In this document: positions 38,441 to 48,002 of the stretch, in pieces
Layout of the letters: each line of letters begins with the position of its first letter
Numbering within the stretch: position 1 is the stretch's first letter
Source: SZUA-442 sp963759175
Lineage (GTDB): Bacteria > Actinomycetota > Acidimicrobiia > Spongiisociales > UBA5794
Assembly (NCBI GenBank): GCA_963759175.1
Contig: CAVWXP010000015.1
Location: forward strand, 310,001 to 374,000
Direction of reading: 5' to 3'
Length of the DNA stretch: 64,000 nt
Made by a program: the position numbers and the translations under genes
The notes under the pieces: model-generated
Databases searched by the model: none
Seen by the model: only the letters and a program-made list of their open reading frames with translations
What the model was told of the DNA's origin: nothing

Positions 38441-40165
38441 GTGACGACCAGACACCGCGATATGGACACCGAGGCCATCGACGCCGACATGGCGACACTG
38501 CGTGCAGCGAAGCAGCGATGGGCCCGCCTCCCCATCGCGGACAAGATCGGCTACCTCGACTCGATTCGCGACCACACCATCCGGGTCGCTCGACCCTGGA
38601 CGAAAGACGCCGTCGAAGCCAAAGGGATCGCGATGGAGCATCCCCTTGCGGGCGAGGAGTGGACCGGCGGCCCGTACTCCGTGCTGTCGATCATCCAGGA
38701 TCTCAGGACGACGCTCACACGCCTCGCAGAGGGCGTCCCGGTCCTCGACGGATACACGGTACGCAGCTTGCCCTCCGGGCAGGTCACGGTCGACGTGTTC
38801 CCTGTCACTACCCATGACCGGATCCTGTTCTCCGGCATGTCGGCCGAGGTCAGGATGCAGCGTGACGTCACGATCGACACGCTCGAGCAGACCGTTGCCA
38901 CGTTCTATGCACGGGAAGAACCGGAGGGAGACGTCGCGGTGGTTCTGGCTGCGGGCAACATCGCATCGATAGCCGCACTCGACGTCGTGTACGCCTTGTT
39001 CAACGAGGGCAAGGTCGCGATGCTGAAGATGAACCCGGTGAACGACTACCTCGGCAGACACTTCGAGGAGATCTTCGCCGATCTGGTCGAGGACGGCTAT
39101 GTCCGGTTTGCCTACGGCGGTGCAGACGTCGGCCGCCATCTCACGTCGCATCCCGACGCCGACTCGATCCACATCACGGGTTCGGCAGCCACCTACGAGG
39201 CGATCGTGTTCGGCTCCGGCGAGGAGGGCGCTGCGAACAAGGCTGCGAACACGCCGATCAACACCCGGCCGGTCGGTGCGGAACTCGGCGGAGTCGGTCC
39301 GGTGATCGTGGTACCCGGCCCCTGGACCAAGGCAGACATCCGCTACCAGGCCGAACACATCGTCAGCATGAAGATGCACAACTCTGGCTTCAACTGTGTC
39401 GCGGCGCAGGTACTCGTCCTGCCCGACGGATGGGAACACGAGCAGGCGCTGCTCGACGGGATCCGAGCCGTCATGGCGGAGCTCGACGATCGTCCCCCCT
39501 ATTACCCGGGTGCGCTCGAACGGGCCGAGGCCCTCGCCGATACAGGGACTTCCGTGGATGCCTTCGGATCGGCACATCCCCGCTACCTCGTCGATGGCAT
39601 CGACCGCGATGCCGACGATGCCTACGCCTTCACAAAGGAGGTGTTCGGCCCGGTACTGGCGATCGTGCGGCTTCCCGCTCCGGACGTCCCGTCCTACCTG
39701 ATCAAGGCTGTCCGCTTCGCCAACGATCGCCTCGAAGGCACGCTGGGCGCTGTCGTGCTGATCGACCCGAAGACGCAGCGCACCCACCGCAGCGCGTTCG
39801 AACGGGCCCTCGACGACCTCGAGTACGGGACGGTTGCCGTCAACGCGTGGACAGGTGCCGCCTACTTCCTGTCCGCAGCAGCGTGGGGCGCCTTCCCTGG
39901 CCACACACCGGACGACATCGGTAGTGGCGTCGGTGTCGTGCACAACGTGTTGATGTTCGACAAACCGGAGAAGACCATCCTGCGCTCATGGTTCGCACCG
40001 GCGCATCGATCGTTCCTGCGTGGTGAGTTCCATCTCAGCCCGAAGCTGGTCTACTTCGTCACCAACAACCAGTCGCACATGATCGGCGAACGCCTCATCG
40101 CCCTGTCGGCCTCGGGCACCACGGCAGACCTCGCCAAGGTGGCGTCAGCCGCCATGCGTGGATGA
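38441..40165 (+). CDS. aldehyde dehydrogenase family protein
   Basis: The 574-residue protein has an ALDH core: cofactor-site region HITGSAATYEAIVFGSG, Glu motif GAELGGVGPVIVVPG and catalytic Cys in HNSGFNCVAAQVLV. It is longer than classical ALDH (about 500) with an unusual N-terminal ~110 residues and a C-terminal extension. The Cys/Glu pair is intact. GTG 38441 follows GGAGCGG. Substrate unknown. It overlaps the convergent Maf gene by 21 nt. Confidence 0.88.
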   Translation: MTTRHRDMDTEAIDADMATLRAAKQRWARLPIADKIGYLDSIRDHTIRVARPWTKDAVEAKGIAMEHPLAGEEWTGGPYSVLSIIQDLRTTLTRLAEGVPVLDGYTVRSLPSGQVTVDVFPVTTHDRILFSGMSAEVRMQRDVTIDTLEQTVATFYAREEPEGDVAVVLAAGNIASIAALDVVYALFNEGKVAMLKMNPVNDYLGRHFEEIFADLVEDGYVRFAYGGADVGRHLTSHPDADSIHITGSAATYEAIVFGSGEEGAANKAANTPINTRPVGAELGGVGPVIVVPGPWTKADIRYQAEHIVSMKMHNSGFNCVAAQVLVLPDGWEHEQALLDGIRAVMAELDDRPPYYPGALERAEALADTGTSVDAFGSAHPRYLVDGIDRDADDAYAFTKEVFGPVLAIVRLPAPDVPSYLIKAVRFANDRLEGTLGAVVLIDPKTQRTHRSAFERALDDLEYGTVAVNAWTGAAYFLSAAAWGAFPGHTPDDIGSGVGVVHNVLMFDKPEKTILRSWFAPAHRSFLRGEFHLSPKLVYFVTNNQSHMIGERLIALSASGTTADLAKVASAAMRG

Positions 40166-40732
40166 TCGCTCCACACCGAGATCAGCGAGGCCGTTGACGA
40201 CGTCTGCGATAGGGAGGCCCATCACGTTGGATCGTGAACCGTCGACCCCGGCGATCAGCCACCCATCGTCGCCCTGGATGGCGTAGGCCCCTGCCTTGTC
40301 GAATGGAGCCGTCCGCCGCACGTAGTCGACGAGCTCGTCGGGTTGCCGCGGATGGAAGCGAACCCTCGACTCGGCAACGCCGAATCGTTCGGCCCCGGCA
40401 GCGAACACCGTCCAGCCCGTCAGCACGGAATGGGTTCGTCCCGACAGGGCACCGAGCATCTCGACGGCCTCCGTGGCGTCTGCCGGCTTGCCGAGGATCG
40501 TCCCGTCGAGGACGACCGTCGTGTCTGCCGCGAGTACGACATCGCCGGGATCGAGCACCACGGCCGCTGCCTTCTCGGCACTCAGGCGCAGGACATACTC
40601 CGCCGCCGGCTCGTGGTCGCGGATCGACTCGTCGATGTCGGGGATCAAGGACGTGAAGGTGAATCCCGCCGCCGACAGGAGGAGGGCTCGGCGTGGTGAA
40701 CCCGACGCGAGGACGAGGCGGGGACTGCTCAC
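40145..40732 (-). CDS. maf: Maf-like nucleoside triphosphate pyrophosphatase
   Basis: The 195-residue protein shows the Maf start RLVLASGSPRRALLLSAAG, the acidic VVLAADTTVVLDGTILGKP and AYAIQGDDGWLIAGVDGSRS. Maf proteins hydrolyse non-canonical or dTTP/UTP nucleotides as house-cleaning enzymes. GTG 40732 overlaps the AIM24-family stop by 4 nt (GTGA), so the operon runs AIM24-maf. Confidence 0.92.
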   Translation of the reverse strand: MSSPRLVLASGSPRRALLLSAAGFTFTSLIPDIDESIRDHEPAAEYVLRLSAEKAAAVVLDPGDVVLAADTTVVLDGTILGKPADATEAVEMLGALSGRTHSVLTGWTVFAAGAERFGVAESRVRFHPRQPDELVDYVRRTAPFDKAGAYAIQGDDGWLIAGVDGSRSNVMGLPIADVVNGLADLGVERSSTHGG

Positions 40733-41415
40733 GCCGACGACGTGTTCGAACTGGGAAGACGAGGGATGAGCCACGACAGGAAGGCGTCCTGGGATCGGCT
40801 CTGCGTCGTGAACGTGCCGGGTCCTGTCAGGTCGACGACGAGTCCCTCACCTGAGAACAACGTGCTCTTCCAGCCACCGACCTTGCGAACGCGGAATCCG
40901 ATGTCGTCCGTCATCGTCACGAGATGGCCGGAGTCGACCGTGTAGGTCTCGCCCGGTCCGAGGGTCCACTCATCGAGCGCACCGAAGCTGGCGATGACGA
41001 GCTTGCCTGCACCGGAGACACGAAGCATGATCGCGCCCTCCGATGCGAAGAAGGTCTTCGAGCCGCTCCACTTCGTCTCGACCTCGATGCCCTCGGTGGA
41101 GGCGATGTACGCCCCGCTCTGGACCTTCAACGCCGCGCCGTGTGCCACATCGAGCACCATCATGTCCCCCGGCAGCGACGGAGCCAGGCGCAGGCTCCCG
41201 CCGGTGTCGGTGCGGTAGGTGTTCATGAAGAAGGACTCGCCGCCGAGCACGGAGCGTCCGAGGCTCTTGAGGAAGCCGCCGGTCGCCTTGGTCTCGATGT
41301 CGATGCCACCATCCATCGAGACCATCGCTCCACCTTCGGTCTGGAGTGATTCACCGGGCTCGAGACGGGCCGTGACGATGGCATAGGAGGGTTGATGGGC
41401 GATGTCGAACTGCAT
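40729..41415 (-). CDS. AIM24/TIGR00266 family protein
   Basis: The 228-residue beta-rich protein matches the AIM24 family: LEPGESLQTEGGAMVSMDG, LGGESFFMNTYR, LDVAHGAALKVQSGAYIAS and SGEGLVVDLTGPGTFTTQSR. Family members are trimeric jelly-roll proteins without known enzyme activity. ATG 41415 has GAAGGGAG upstream. Confidence 0.9.
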   Translation of the reverse strand: MQFDIAHQPSYAIVTARLEPGESLQTEGGAMVSMDGGIDIETKATGGFLKSLGRSVLGGESFFMNTYRTDTGGSLRLAPSLPGDMMVLDVAHGAALKVQSGAYIASTEGIEVETKWSGSKTFFASEGAIMLRVSGAGKLVIASFGALDEWTLGPGETYTVDSGHLVTMTDDIGFRVRKVGGWKSTLFSGEGLVVDLTGPGTFTTQSRSQDAFLSWLIPRLPSSNTSSA

Positions 41416-41470
41416 GGGCGCTCCCTTCGTGGTGAACCAGCCTACGGGCCGTCGGCGCGGCTGCGGCGCG

Positions 41471-42163
41471 TCAGAACAGCGTCAGGTCCGGATCGTCGCC
41501 GCAGCCGTCGATGCCCGACCATACCAACGGCGCCATGAACGCCCAGCTCCGCCGGTGGATCGTGGAGGGTCCGAGGATCTGGAGGGCGGCCCGGTGGCGG
41601 GGTCCCGGATACCCCTTGTTCGCCTCGAACGCGTACCACGGGAAGGTTCGGGCCTCGCTGCGCATGATGCGATCACGGGTGACCTTGGCGACGATCGAAG
41701 CGGCAGCGATGCTGAGCGACCGGGCGTCCCCCTTGACGATCGTCGTCGTATTGCCATCACCGACGAAGTCCCACGAGCCGTCCACCAACACGTGGTCATA
41801 GTCGGTACCAAGACCTCCAAGGGCTCGCCGGGTGGCGAGTCGTTGGGCCTCGGACATGCCGAGGGCATCGCACTCGGCTGGGCTCACGTGTCCGACACTC
41901 CATGCCTGCGCCCACATCGTGATGCGGTCGAGCATGGACTCGCGCTCCGACTCGGTCAGCATCTTGGAGTCCCTCACCTTGTACAGGCGTGAGTCCTTGG
42001 GTATCACGACCGCCCCCACGGTGAGGGGACCCGCCCACGCTCCCCTGCCGACCTCGTCCACGCCGACAACGGTCGGTGATCCCGCATCCCACAGGGCGCG
42101 TTCGAAGCTCGTGCCGGGCGCGTTCCGGCGGAGGCTGGGACGCAGTTTGCGCACGGGGGCCAT
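41471..42163 (-). CDS. rnhB: ribonuclease HII
   Basis: The 230-residue protein has the catalytic GVDEVGRGAWAGPL, DSKMLTESERE and HVLVDGSWD plus IVAKVTRDRIM, all RNase HII hallmarks. It removes ribonucleotides from DNA. ATG 42163 follows a GAGGTG. An in-frame extension upstream exists but is not conserved. Confidence 0.93.
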   Translation of the reverse strand: MAPVRKLRPSLRRNAPGTSFERALWDAGSPTVVGVDEVGRGAWAGPLTVGAVVIPKDSRLYKVRDSKMLTESERESMLDRITMWAQAWSVGHVSPAECDALGMSEAQRLATRRALGGLGTDYDHVLVDGSWDFVGDGNTTTIVKGDARSLSIAAASIVAKVTRDRIMRSEARTFPWYAFEANKGYPGPRHRAALQILGPSTIHRRSWAFMAPLVWSGIDGCGDDPDLTLF

Positions 42164-42206
42164 CACCTCGGTGAGGTTACCGGGATGTATCGAGCGGCCG
42201 GGGAGG

Positions 42207-42743
42207 TCAGTTGCTTGCCGGATCGTCGGGATAGGTGGCATAGAGCCTGGTCCGCCCCGGACCGTTTGCGACGGCATCGTGCCATAGGGCATCGGTCGCC
42301 GAGGCGAAGAGCATGCCGGGTCGCGGCGGCATCACCCACCACGACCCCTCCGCGAGTTCGTCCTCGAGCTGCGCCGGCGACCATCCCGCATATCCGGCGT
42401 AGATCCTCAGGTGCCCGACATCGTCGGGGAGGTCGGTGACATCGACGACACCGACATCACCGAACATCGACGGCGTCATGAACCGCCCCGATGGGGATCG
42501 ACCGATGGCGATGGCTGCGTCCGGTTGGACGGGGCCCCCGAGGAACACGACCCGGGGCTCCGAGACGTGGGATGAGATCTCGGGGAGGTGGTCGATCACC
42601 GGTAGGTCGGTCGGGTAGTTCAGCACGATACCGATGGCACCGGCGTCGTCGTGTTCGAGCACGACGATCACCGAGCGCTCGAACGGAGCTCCCCTCACGT
42701 TGGGGGTTGCCACGAGCAGCTTGCCGGCCGTGGACTCAGGCAT
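42207..42743 (-). CDS. YqgE/AlgH (UPF0301) family protein
   Basis: The 178-residue protein has the family pattern: STAGKLLVATPNVRGAPFER, IVLNYPTDLPV, PRVVFLGGPVQPD, RIYAGYAGWSPAQLEDELAE and the ending SWWVMPPRP. Function unclear (AlgH was first linked to alginate regulation). ATG 42743 overlaps the MBL stop by 8 nt. Confidence 0.9.
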   Translation of the reverse strand: MPESTAGKLLVATPNVRGAPFERSVIVVLEHDDAGAIGIVLNYPTDLPVIDHLPEISSHVSEPRVVFLGGPVQPDAAIAIGRSPSGRFMTPSMFGDVGVVDVTDLPDDVGHLRIYAGYAGWSPAQLEDELAEGSWWVMPPRPGMLFASATDALWHDAVANGPGRTRLYATYPDDPASN

Positions 42744-43581
42744 GGCTTCCGTCCGGACCCAGAACCATGCCGTCGTGTGCGATGGAGAACCCAGCGGCGA
42801 TGGCACGTTGATGCTCTGTGGTGGCTGGATCGGAGAAGGGGTTGGTGTGGTTGAGGTGGGTGAGCACGAGATGGACATCGTCGGAGAGATCGCCGAAACG
42901 GGCGATCGTGTCGTCGACGAGCGGGTGGGGTACCGGGTCCATCGGCCGATCACCGAGTTCGTCGGGATCGCCAAAGGTTGCGTCGAGGAGCCCGATGCGG
43001 TGGTGGCCGAGCGTGTCATGGGCCTCGGGCCATTGTTCCCAGGCATCGATGTCGGGGGCGTAGAGCAGCCACGGATCACCGTCGATCGCGACCGAGAAGG
43101 CAACGGCGGTCGACAGATCCGCCCTGTGGGGCACGGGTATCGCCGTCACGCTGATGGGCCCGTAGCACCCTGGGCCGTCCTCGGTGGCGTGTCCGATCAG
43201 GTTGCCCTGTCGCATCAGTGATGCCCAAGGCTCATTCGCGTCGAGGTACTCGAGAACCGACGATGGAGCGTGGAGGGGAACGCCTTCGGTGTTGGCGGCT
43301 TCCTTGCCGAAGTGCATCAGGCCGCCGTAGTGACCCATGTGCGCATGGGTCACGAAGACCGCGTCGACCGGAGTCGTGGCGGTTCGGTTCGGTGTGTGGT
43401 CGGCAATGCGTTGATACTGGTGCCGGAGGTCCGGTGAGGCGTCGAAGAGGAGAACCATGTCGGAATCCGCGATCACGGCGACGCTCGAAGCTGTGCGTTC
43501 GGGGCCGATCCCATCGACCCTGCCGAACTGGGGGTTGCCTCCGTCCTGACCCGATCCGACCACGACGAGCTCGACATCCAT
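42736..43581 (-). CDS. MBL-fold metallohydrolase, PqqB-like
   Basis: The 281-residue protein has the metallo-beta-lactamase fold in the PqqB-like form: VVVGSGQDGGNPQFG, ADSDMVLLFDASPDLRHQYQ, the metal motif THAHMGHYGGL, and HLVLTHLNHTNPF. In the HxHxDH motif the Asp is replaced (HAHMGH), which should weaken the second metal site. Without a pqqA gene nearby a PQQ role is doubtful; substrate unknown. Confidence 0.85.
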   Translation of the reverse strand: MDVELVVVGSGQDGGNPQFGRVDGIGPERTASSVAVIADSDMVLLFDASPDLRHQYQRIADHTPNRTATTPVDAVFVTHAHMGHYGGLMHFGKEAANTEGVPLHAPSSVLEYLDANEPWASLMRQGNLIGHATEDGPGCYGPISVTAIPVPHRADLSTAVAFSVAIDGDPWLLYAPDIDAWEQWPEAHDTLGHHRIGLLDATFGDPDELGDRPMDPVPHPLVDDTIARFGDLSDDVHLVLTHLNHTNPFSDPATTEHQRAIAAGFSIAHDGMVLGPDGSHA

Positions 43582-43621
43582 ACCGCTATTGTCGCGTGGA
43601 TGGCGAGTGAAGGGGTATTCG

Positions 43622-44245
43622 ATGGATCTGCGCAGTGATACGTTCGACCACGGTGCGGCCATACCGCCCCGGTCTGCCCTTGCGGTGCCGGCCGATCCGG
43701 GTCCCGTCGAGTTCTCGGACAACCGCAATCCCCATCTGGCCTGGAACGATGTGCCAGCGGGTACCCGGTCGTACGCCATCACCTGCATCGACCACGACTG
43801 CCCGAGCGCTCCCGATGATGTGAACCAGTCCGATAGGGAGGTGCCGGCATCGCTCCCCCGCGTCGATTTCGTCCATTGGCTGCTTGCTGACATCCCATCC
43901 GATGTCACGGCCATTGCCGAGGCCGAGCATGCCGAAGGAGTGGTCGCGGGCGGCAAGCAGGCCCATGGCGCGCCGGTGGGGGTCCATGGCGTCAACGACT
44001 ACACCGGGTGGTTCTCCGGAGACCCCGACCTCAGTGGTGTCTGGCACGGCTACGACGGACCGGCACCGCCGTGGAACGATTCGATACCGCATCGGTACGA
44101 GTTCACCGTGTATGCGCTCGATGTCGACTCGCTGGGCCTCGATGAGGGCTTCAGCCGGGATGAGCTCGATGAGGCAATGGAAGGTCGTGTGCTCGCATCA
44201 GCGTCGATCACAGGCACCTACGCGAGCAACCCTCGACTGCATTAG
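43622..44245 (+). CDS. YbhB/YbcL family Raf kinase inhibitor-like protein
   Basis: The 207-residue PEBP-fold protein shows NRNPHLAWNDVPAGTRSYAI, DHDCPSAPDD and FVHWLLADIPSD, YTGWFSGD, the ligand region of PEBP proteins. It likely binds an anionic small ligand. ATG 43622 follows GAAGGGG. It is 9 nt before the adenosine deaminase gene and may be co-transcribed. Confidence 0.9.
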   Translation: MDLRSDTFDHGAAIPPRSALAVPADPGPVEFSDNRNPHLAWNDVPAGTRSYAITCIDHDCPSAPDDVNQSDREVPASLPRVDFVHWLLADIPSDVTAIAEAEHAEGVVAGGKQAHGAPVGVHGVNDYTGWFSGDPDLSGVWHGYDGPAPPWNDSIPHRYEFTVYALDVDSLGLDEGFSRDELDEAMEGRVLASASITGTYASNPRLH

Positions 44246-44254
44246 CGCCCGTCG

Positions 44255-45340
44255 ATGACGCCGCCAGCTGCACCGCCCCGGCCGCTCGTAGTACTCCACG
44301 ACCACCTCGACGGAGGGTTGCGGCCAGAAACGGCGCTCGAGCTCGCCGATGCGTGCGGCCACGTTCTCCCTGCAACGGATGTCGCATCCCTGCGTGCTTG
44401 GTTCCACCAGGGCCGGTCCGGTTCCCTCGAACGGTATCTCGAGGCCTTCGTCCACACGGTCGGTGTGATGCAGACCGCCGATGCGGTCGAACGCGTGGCC
44501 TACGAGGCAGCGACGGACCTGGCCGCCGATGGGGTGGTCTATGCAGAGGTACGTTTCGACCCCGGCCTGTGCACCGTGGGGGACCTCGATAGGTTCGACG
44601 TCGTGGAGGCAGCCCTCGCTGGACTCTCCCGGGCCCGGCGTGACACCGACCTCGCGGTGTACTTGGTCGTCTCGGGTCTCCGACACCTCGGCGACACGAT
44701 GGAGGCTGCCCGTGCGGCCGTTCGGTTCCGAGAAGAAGGTGTGGTGGGGTTCGACATCGCCGGGCCCGAGGCGGGGTTTCCCCCCGACGATCACCTCCCC
44801 GCCATTCGTACGGCAGCGGACGCCGGTCTTGGCATCACGCTCCATGCGGGCGAGGGCGCTGGACCCCACTCGATGTGGTCAGCGCTCGCCAGATGCGGCG
44901 CCCAGAGGATCGGACACGGCGTGCGCATCATCGACGACACCGACTTCGATGGTCGGGCGATCCACGACCTGGGTCGCTTCGCCACCCGGGTCCGTGACCA
45001 GCGGATCCCCCTCGAGGTCGCCGTGACATCGAACATCCATACCGCTACCTTCGACTCGGCCGCGGTTCACCCCTTCGGTGCGTTGCTCGCGGCTGGCTTC
45101 AACGTGTCCCTCAACACCGACAACCGGCTGATGTCGGATGTCACGGTGTCCAGCGAGTACGAGCTCGCCCGGGAGGCGTTCGGCCTTCACGAGGCCGACC
45201 TCGGGATCATCACGGTTCGGGCGCTCGAGGCGGGTTTCGGCCCGTGGCCCGAGCGACGTCGCATCATCGAGGACGTGGTGCGACCGGCGTACGGCATCCA
45301 ACCGCAGGCGGGTTCCGACGTCAGAACAACTTGGCGTTGA
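44255..45340 (+). CDS. add: adenosine deaminase
   Basis: The 361-residue protein has the metal and catalytic motifs of adenosine/AMP deaminases: HDHLDGGLRPET, YAEVRFDPGLCT, LHAGEGAGPHSMW, RIGHGVRI, SNIHT and SLNTDNR. It deaminates adenosine to inosine; the whole set supports true ADA rather than adenine deaminase. It converges with the lipase, overlapping by 20 nt. Confidence 0.92.
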   Translation: MTPPAAPPRPLVVLHDHLDGGLRPETALELADACGHVLPATDVASLRAWFHQGRSGSLERYLEAFVHTVGVMQTADAVERVAYEAATDLAADGVVYAEVRFDPGLCTVGDLDRFDVVEAALAGLSRARRDTDLAVYLVVSGLRHLGDTMEAARAAVRFREEGVVGFDIAGPEAGFPPDDHLPAIRTAADAGLGITLHAGEGAGPHSMWSALARCGAQRIGHGVRIIDDTDFDGRAIHDLGRFATRVRDQRIPLEVAVTSNIHTATFDSAAVHPFGALLAAGFNVSLNTDNRLMSDVTVSSEYELAREAFGLHEADLGIITVRALEAGFGPWPERRRIIEDVVRPAYGIQPQAGSDVRTTWR

Positions 45341-46142
45341 TCCAGTCGATGATGTCGCCGAGAACCTCGGCGCCTTCGGGTTCGTTGTGGAGTTCGTGGC
45401 GCACACCCGGGTAGACCTTGCGCGTCACCGATTCGGATGCTGCGAGCGGCGCCGATGCGGCAGGCTGGACGAGCTCGTCGTCGGCGCCGTGCACCACCAG
45501 CGTCGGGATGGAGATCGAACCGAGGCGCGGGCGGAGGCGGTCCTGTTCAGCGAAGGTCACCTTCCCGAAGCGCGCCGTTGCCTTGGTCTGCACCAGGTCG
45601 TCGGCGAAGTATGCCTCCCCGACGGCGGGATCGCGCGAGAGCTGTTCGCCGGTGATCTTGTTGTTGATGCTCGTCGTGGGGGTGACACTGCCGAGCACGG
45701 ACGCCGCGAGTTTCAACACGTTGTCGATACCGCGCGTCGCGATCATCGCGGGGGCGGAGAGGACGGCGATGTTCGGCATGGGCTCCCACTCGTCGATGAG
45801 GTATCCGGCACTCTGGAGGCCACCGAGCGAGTGGCCGTAGAGCACCCACGGTCGACCCGACGAGGCCACGGTTGCTCCGGCCATCTCAGCGATGTCACGG
45901 TGCAGCGAGGCCCACTCGTCGAGATGGACCCGCTCGCCACCGCTGGCTCCATGGCCGCGCAGGTCGTAGCTGTAGACGTTGGCGCCGTCGCTGTTGAAAC
46001 GCGCTGCCGGGCCGTCCCACCTTCCCGAGTGCTCCCCGAGACCATGTACCAGGAGGATGTCGTAGCGAGGCGCGTCGACGGTCCACGAGCGCGTCAGCAG
46101 CTCGACATCGTCGGACGTCGTGAAGAATCCCGTTGTCGTCAT
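45321..46142 (-). CDS. alpha/beta hydrolase (monoacylglycerol lipase-like)
   Basis: The 273-residue protein has the lid-type MGL pattern: ILLVHGLGEHSGRWDGPA, SYDLRGHGASGGERVH, nucleophile elbow YGHSLGG, Asp in VVHGADDELV and His in GVRHELHNEPEG. It hydrolyses esters, probably monoglycerides or lysolipids. ATG 46142 overlaps the glucokinase stop (ATGA). Confidence 0.9.
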   Translation of the reverse strand: MTTTGFFTTSDDVELLTRSWTVDAPRYDILLVHGLGEHSGRWDGPAARFNSDGANVYSYDLRGHGASGGERVHLDEWASLHRDIAEMAGATVASSGRPWVLYGHSLGGLQSAGYLIDEWEPMPNIAVLSAPAMIATRGIDNVLKLAASVLGSVTPTTSINNKITGEQLSRDPAVGEAYFADDLVQTKATARFGKVTFAEQDRLRPRLGSISIPTLVVHGADDELVQPAASAPLAASESVTRKVYPGVRHELHNEPEGAEVLGDIIDWINAKLF

Positions 46143-46900
46143 GTGTGCTCCCGTCCTGTCGCCGCCATGGCGGCTCCGACGATTCCTGCATTGTTTCGTA
46201 GTTGTGCTGGCACCACCGCTGCGCGGGTCCGCAGGTGTGGTGCGATGGTGGCGAAACGCTTGGAGATGCCTCCTCCGAAGACGATCGTCCGCGGCGAAAG
46301 GATCAGATCGATGTGCTGGAGGAGCTCATTGACCCGTTCGGACCACCAGTCGATGTCCATGTTCTCGCGCTTGACGAGTCGCCCGGCGGCGTACTGCTCG
46401 GCTTCCATGCCGCGGAAGTGCAGGTGACCGAGTTCCGAGTTGGGCACGAGGACGCCGTCATTGATGATCGCCGATCCGATGCCTGTGCCGAAGGTGAGGA
46501 CGATGCACACGCCGGAGGTATCGCGGGCGGCGCCATGGCGCACCTCAGCCATGCCTGCGGCGTCTGCGTCGTTGAGGACGACGACATCCCTCCCGAGTGC
46601 CTCGGACAGTGCTGCGGCTGCGTTGAAGTCGATCCAACCGTCGTCGATGTTCGCTGCGGTCATCACGACGCCGTCCATGACGACGGATGGAACGGTCACG
46701 CCGATGGGGCCGGACCATTCGTGGGATCTCACGATGTCCGAGACGACGTCGATGACGGCGTCGGGTGTGGAGGGCTGCGGTGTGGGAATGCGGTGGCGAT
46801 CGCTTGCGAGCTTTCCGGACGCAACATCGACGATGGCGCCTTTGACGCCTGAGCCGCCGATATCGATGCCGAGCGCCTGCACTTCTCGCGGACCTTTCAC
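46139..46900 (-). CDS. ppgK: polyphosphate glucokinase (ROK family)
   Basis: The 253-residue ROK kinase has LGIDIGGSGVKGAIVD, the polyphosphate-glucokinase motif RIPTPQPSTPDAV, VTVPSVVMDGVV, NDADAAGMAEVRHGA and LTFGTGIGSA. The enzyme phosphorylates glucose with polyphosphate or ATP. Start GTG 46900; an internal GTG (46882) is an alternative. It precedes the lipase in a two-gene operon, 31 nt after gcvT. Confidence 0.92.
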   Translation of the reverse strand: MKGPREVQALGIDIGGSGVKGAIVDVASGKLASDRHRIPTPQPSTPDAVIDVVSDIVRSHEWSGPIGVTVPSVVMDGVVMTAANIDDGWIDFNAAAALSEALGRDVVVLNDADAAGMAEVRHGAARDTSGVCIVLTFGTGIGSAIINDGVLVPNSELGHLHFRGMEAEQYAAGRLVKRENMDIDWWSERVNELLQHIDLILSPRTIVFGGGISKRFATIAPHLRTRAAVVPAQLRNNAGIVGAAMAATGREHT

Positions 46901-46931
46901 CGGATACGTCGTGCTGTCCCCAGCATATGCA

Positions 46932-47978
46932 TCACCGTTCGATGAACGGCAACGTCACGATCGTCGCAGGAACCTCTGTGCCGCGGATCGTCACGGTCAT
47001 CGGCGAGTCGTCGCGCGGTGGTGGGTCGACGTAGGCGAGGCCGATGCCATGCCCGAGCGTTGGTGAGAAGTTGCCCGACGTGACGGTACCGCCGCCGCCG
47101 GGAGTGGTGACGGCGTAGCCGGCACGCGGGATGGCACGACCCTGCGTCGTGAAGGCGACGAGCCTCCGGGACGGTGCGGAGCGGGATCGGTCGAGGGCGT
47201 TGCGCCCGACGAAGTCGTGGTCCCATGCCACCACCCACCCGAGACCTGCCTCGAGGGGCGTGGTGGTGGCGTCGAGGTCCTGGCCCCAGAGGGGATAGCC
47301 CATCTCGAGGCGCAGCGTGTCCCGCGCGCCGAGGCCGCATGGGGTCGCCCCGGCCGCGATGATGGCGTTCCAGACGGACGCGGCGTCGGCCGCGGGTACG
47401 GCGATCTCTGCGCCGCGTTCGCCGGTGTATCCGGTGCCGGCCATGGTCACCGCGATCCCGCCGATGGTGGCGTCAGTCACCCTGAAGCGGCCGGGCATGG
47501 TTCCGGCGATCGTCTCCATCACGGAGGTGCTTTCAGGTCCTTGGACGGCGAAGAGCGCTGTGGAGGGTCGGATGTCCTCGACGACGACGCCCGGTGGAGC
47601 CGAGGACGCGAAGCGGTTCACGATGTCATCGGAGTTGGTTCCGTTGGGCATCACCCAGAATCGATCGGGAGCGAGGTACCACACGATGATGTCGTCCTCG
47701 ACCCCACCGGAGTCGTTGAGGGCCATCGTGTACTGGGCGCGACCGGGTGCGACGCGGCTGATGTCGTTGCACAACTCGCGGCGTACGAGCTCGGTTGCAC
47801 CTGCGCCCGTCACCGAGAACCTGCCCAGGTGAGATACATCGAACACCCCGACGTCGCTCCTCACGGCGCGGTGCTCATCGAGCACACCCGTGTACTGCAC
47901 TGGCATGTCCCATCCACCGAAGTCGACGAAGCGTGCGCCGGTGTCCTCATGGAGGTCGTGGATCGGTGATCGTGGCAT
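46932..47978 (-). CDS. gcvT: aminomethyltransferase GcvT
   Basis: The 348-residue protein is the T protein of the glycine cleavage system, which transfers the methylene group to tetrahydrofolate. It shows FGGWDMPVQY, FDVSHLGRFSVTG, GRAQYTMALNDSGGVEDDII, TGYTGERGAEI and LRLEMGYPLWGQD. GcvH is 5.4 kb away. ATG 47978 follows GGGAGGGA. Confidence 0.92.
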   Translation of the reverse strand: MPRSPIHDLHEDTGARFVDFGGWDMPVQYTGVLDEHRAVRSDVGVFDVSHLGRFSVTGAGATELVRRELCNDISRVAPGRAQYTMALNDSGGVEDDIIVWYLAPDRFWVMPNGTNSDDIVNRFASSAPPGVVVEDIRPSTALFAVQGPESTSVMETIAGTMPGRFRVTDATIGGIAVTMAGTGYTGERGAEIAVPAADAASVWNAIIAAGATPCGLGARDTLRLEMGYPLWGQDLDATTTPLEAGLGWVVAWDHDFVGRNALDRSRSAPSRRLVAFTTQGRAIPRAGYAVTTPGGGGTVTSGNFSPTLGHGIGLAYVDPPPRDDSPMTVTIRGTEVPATIVTLPFIER

Positions 47979-48002
47979 CGTCCCTCCCGGGGTCAGGATT
48001 GG

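Noticed and set aside
37658..39943. 761-residue minus-strand open frame
   Set aside because: It is a shadow of the ALDH gene and, in another frame, of the SDR gene.
45138..46427. 429-residue plus-strand open frame
   Set aside because: It is antisense to the lipase and glucokinase genes, which carry all catalytic motifs.
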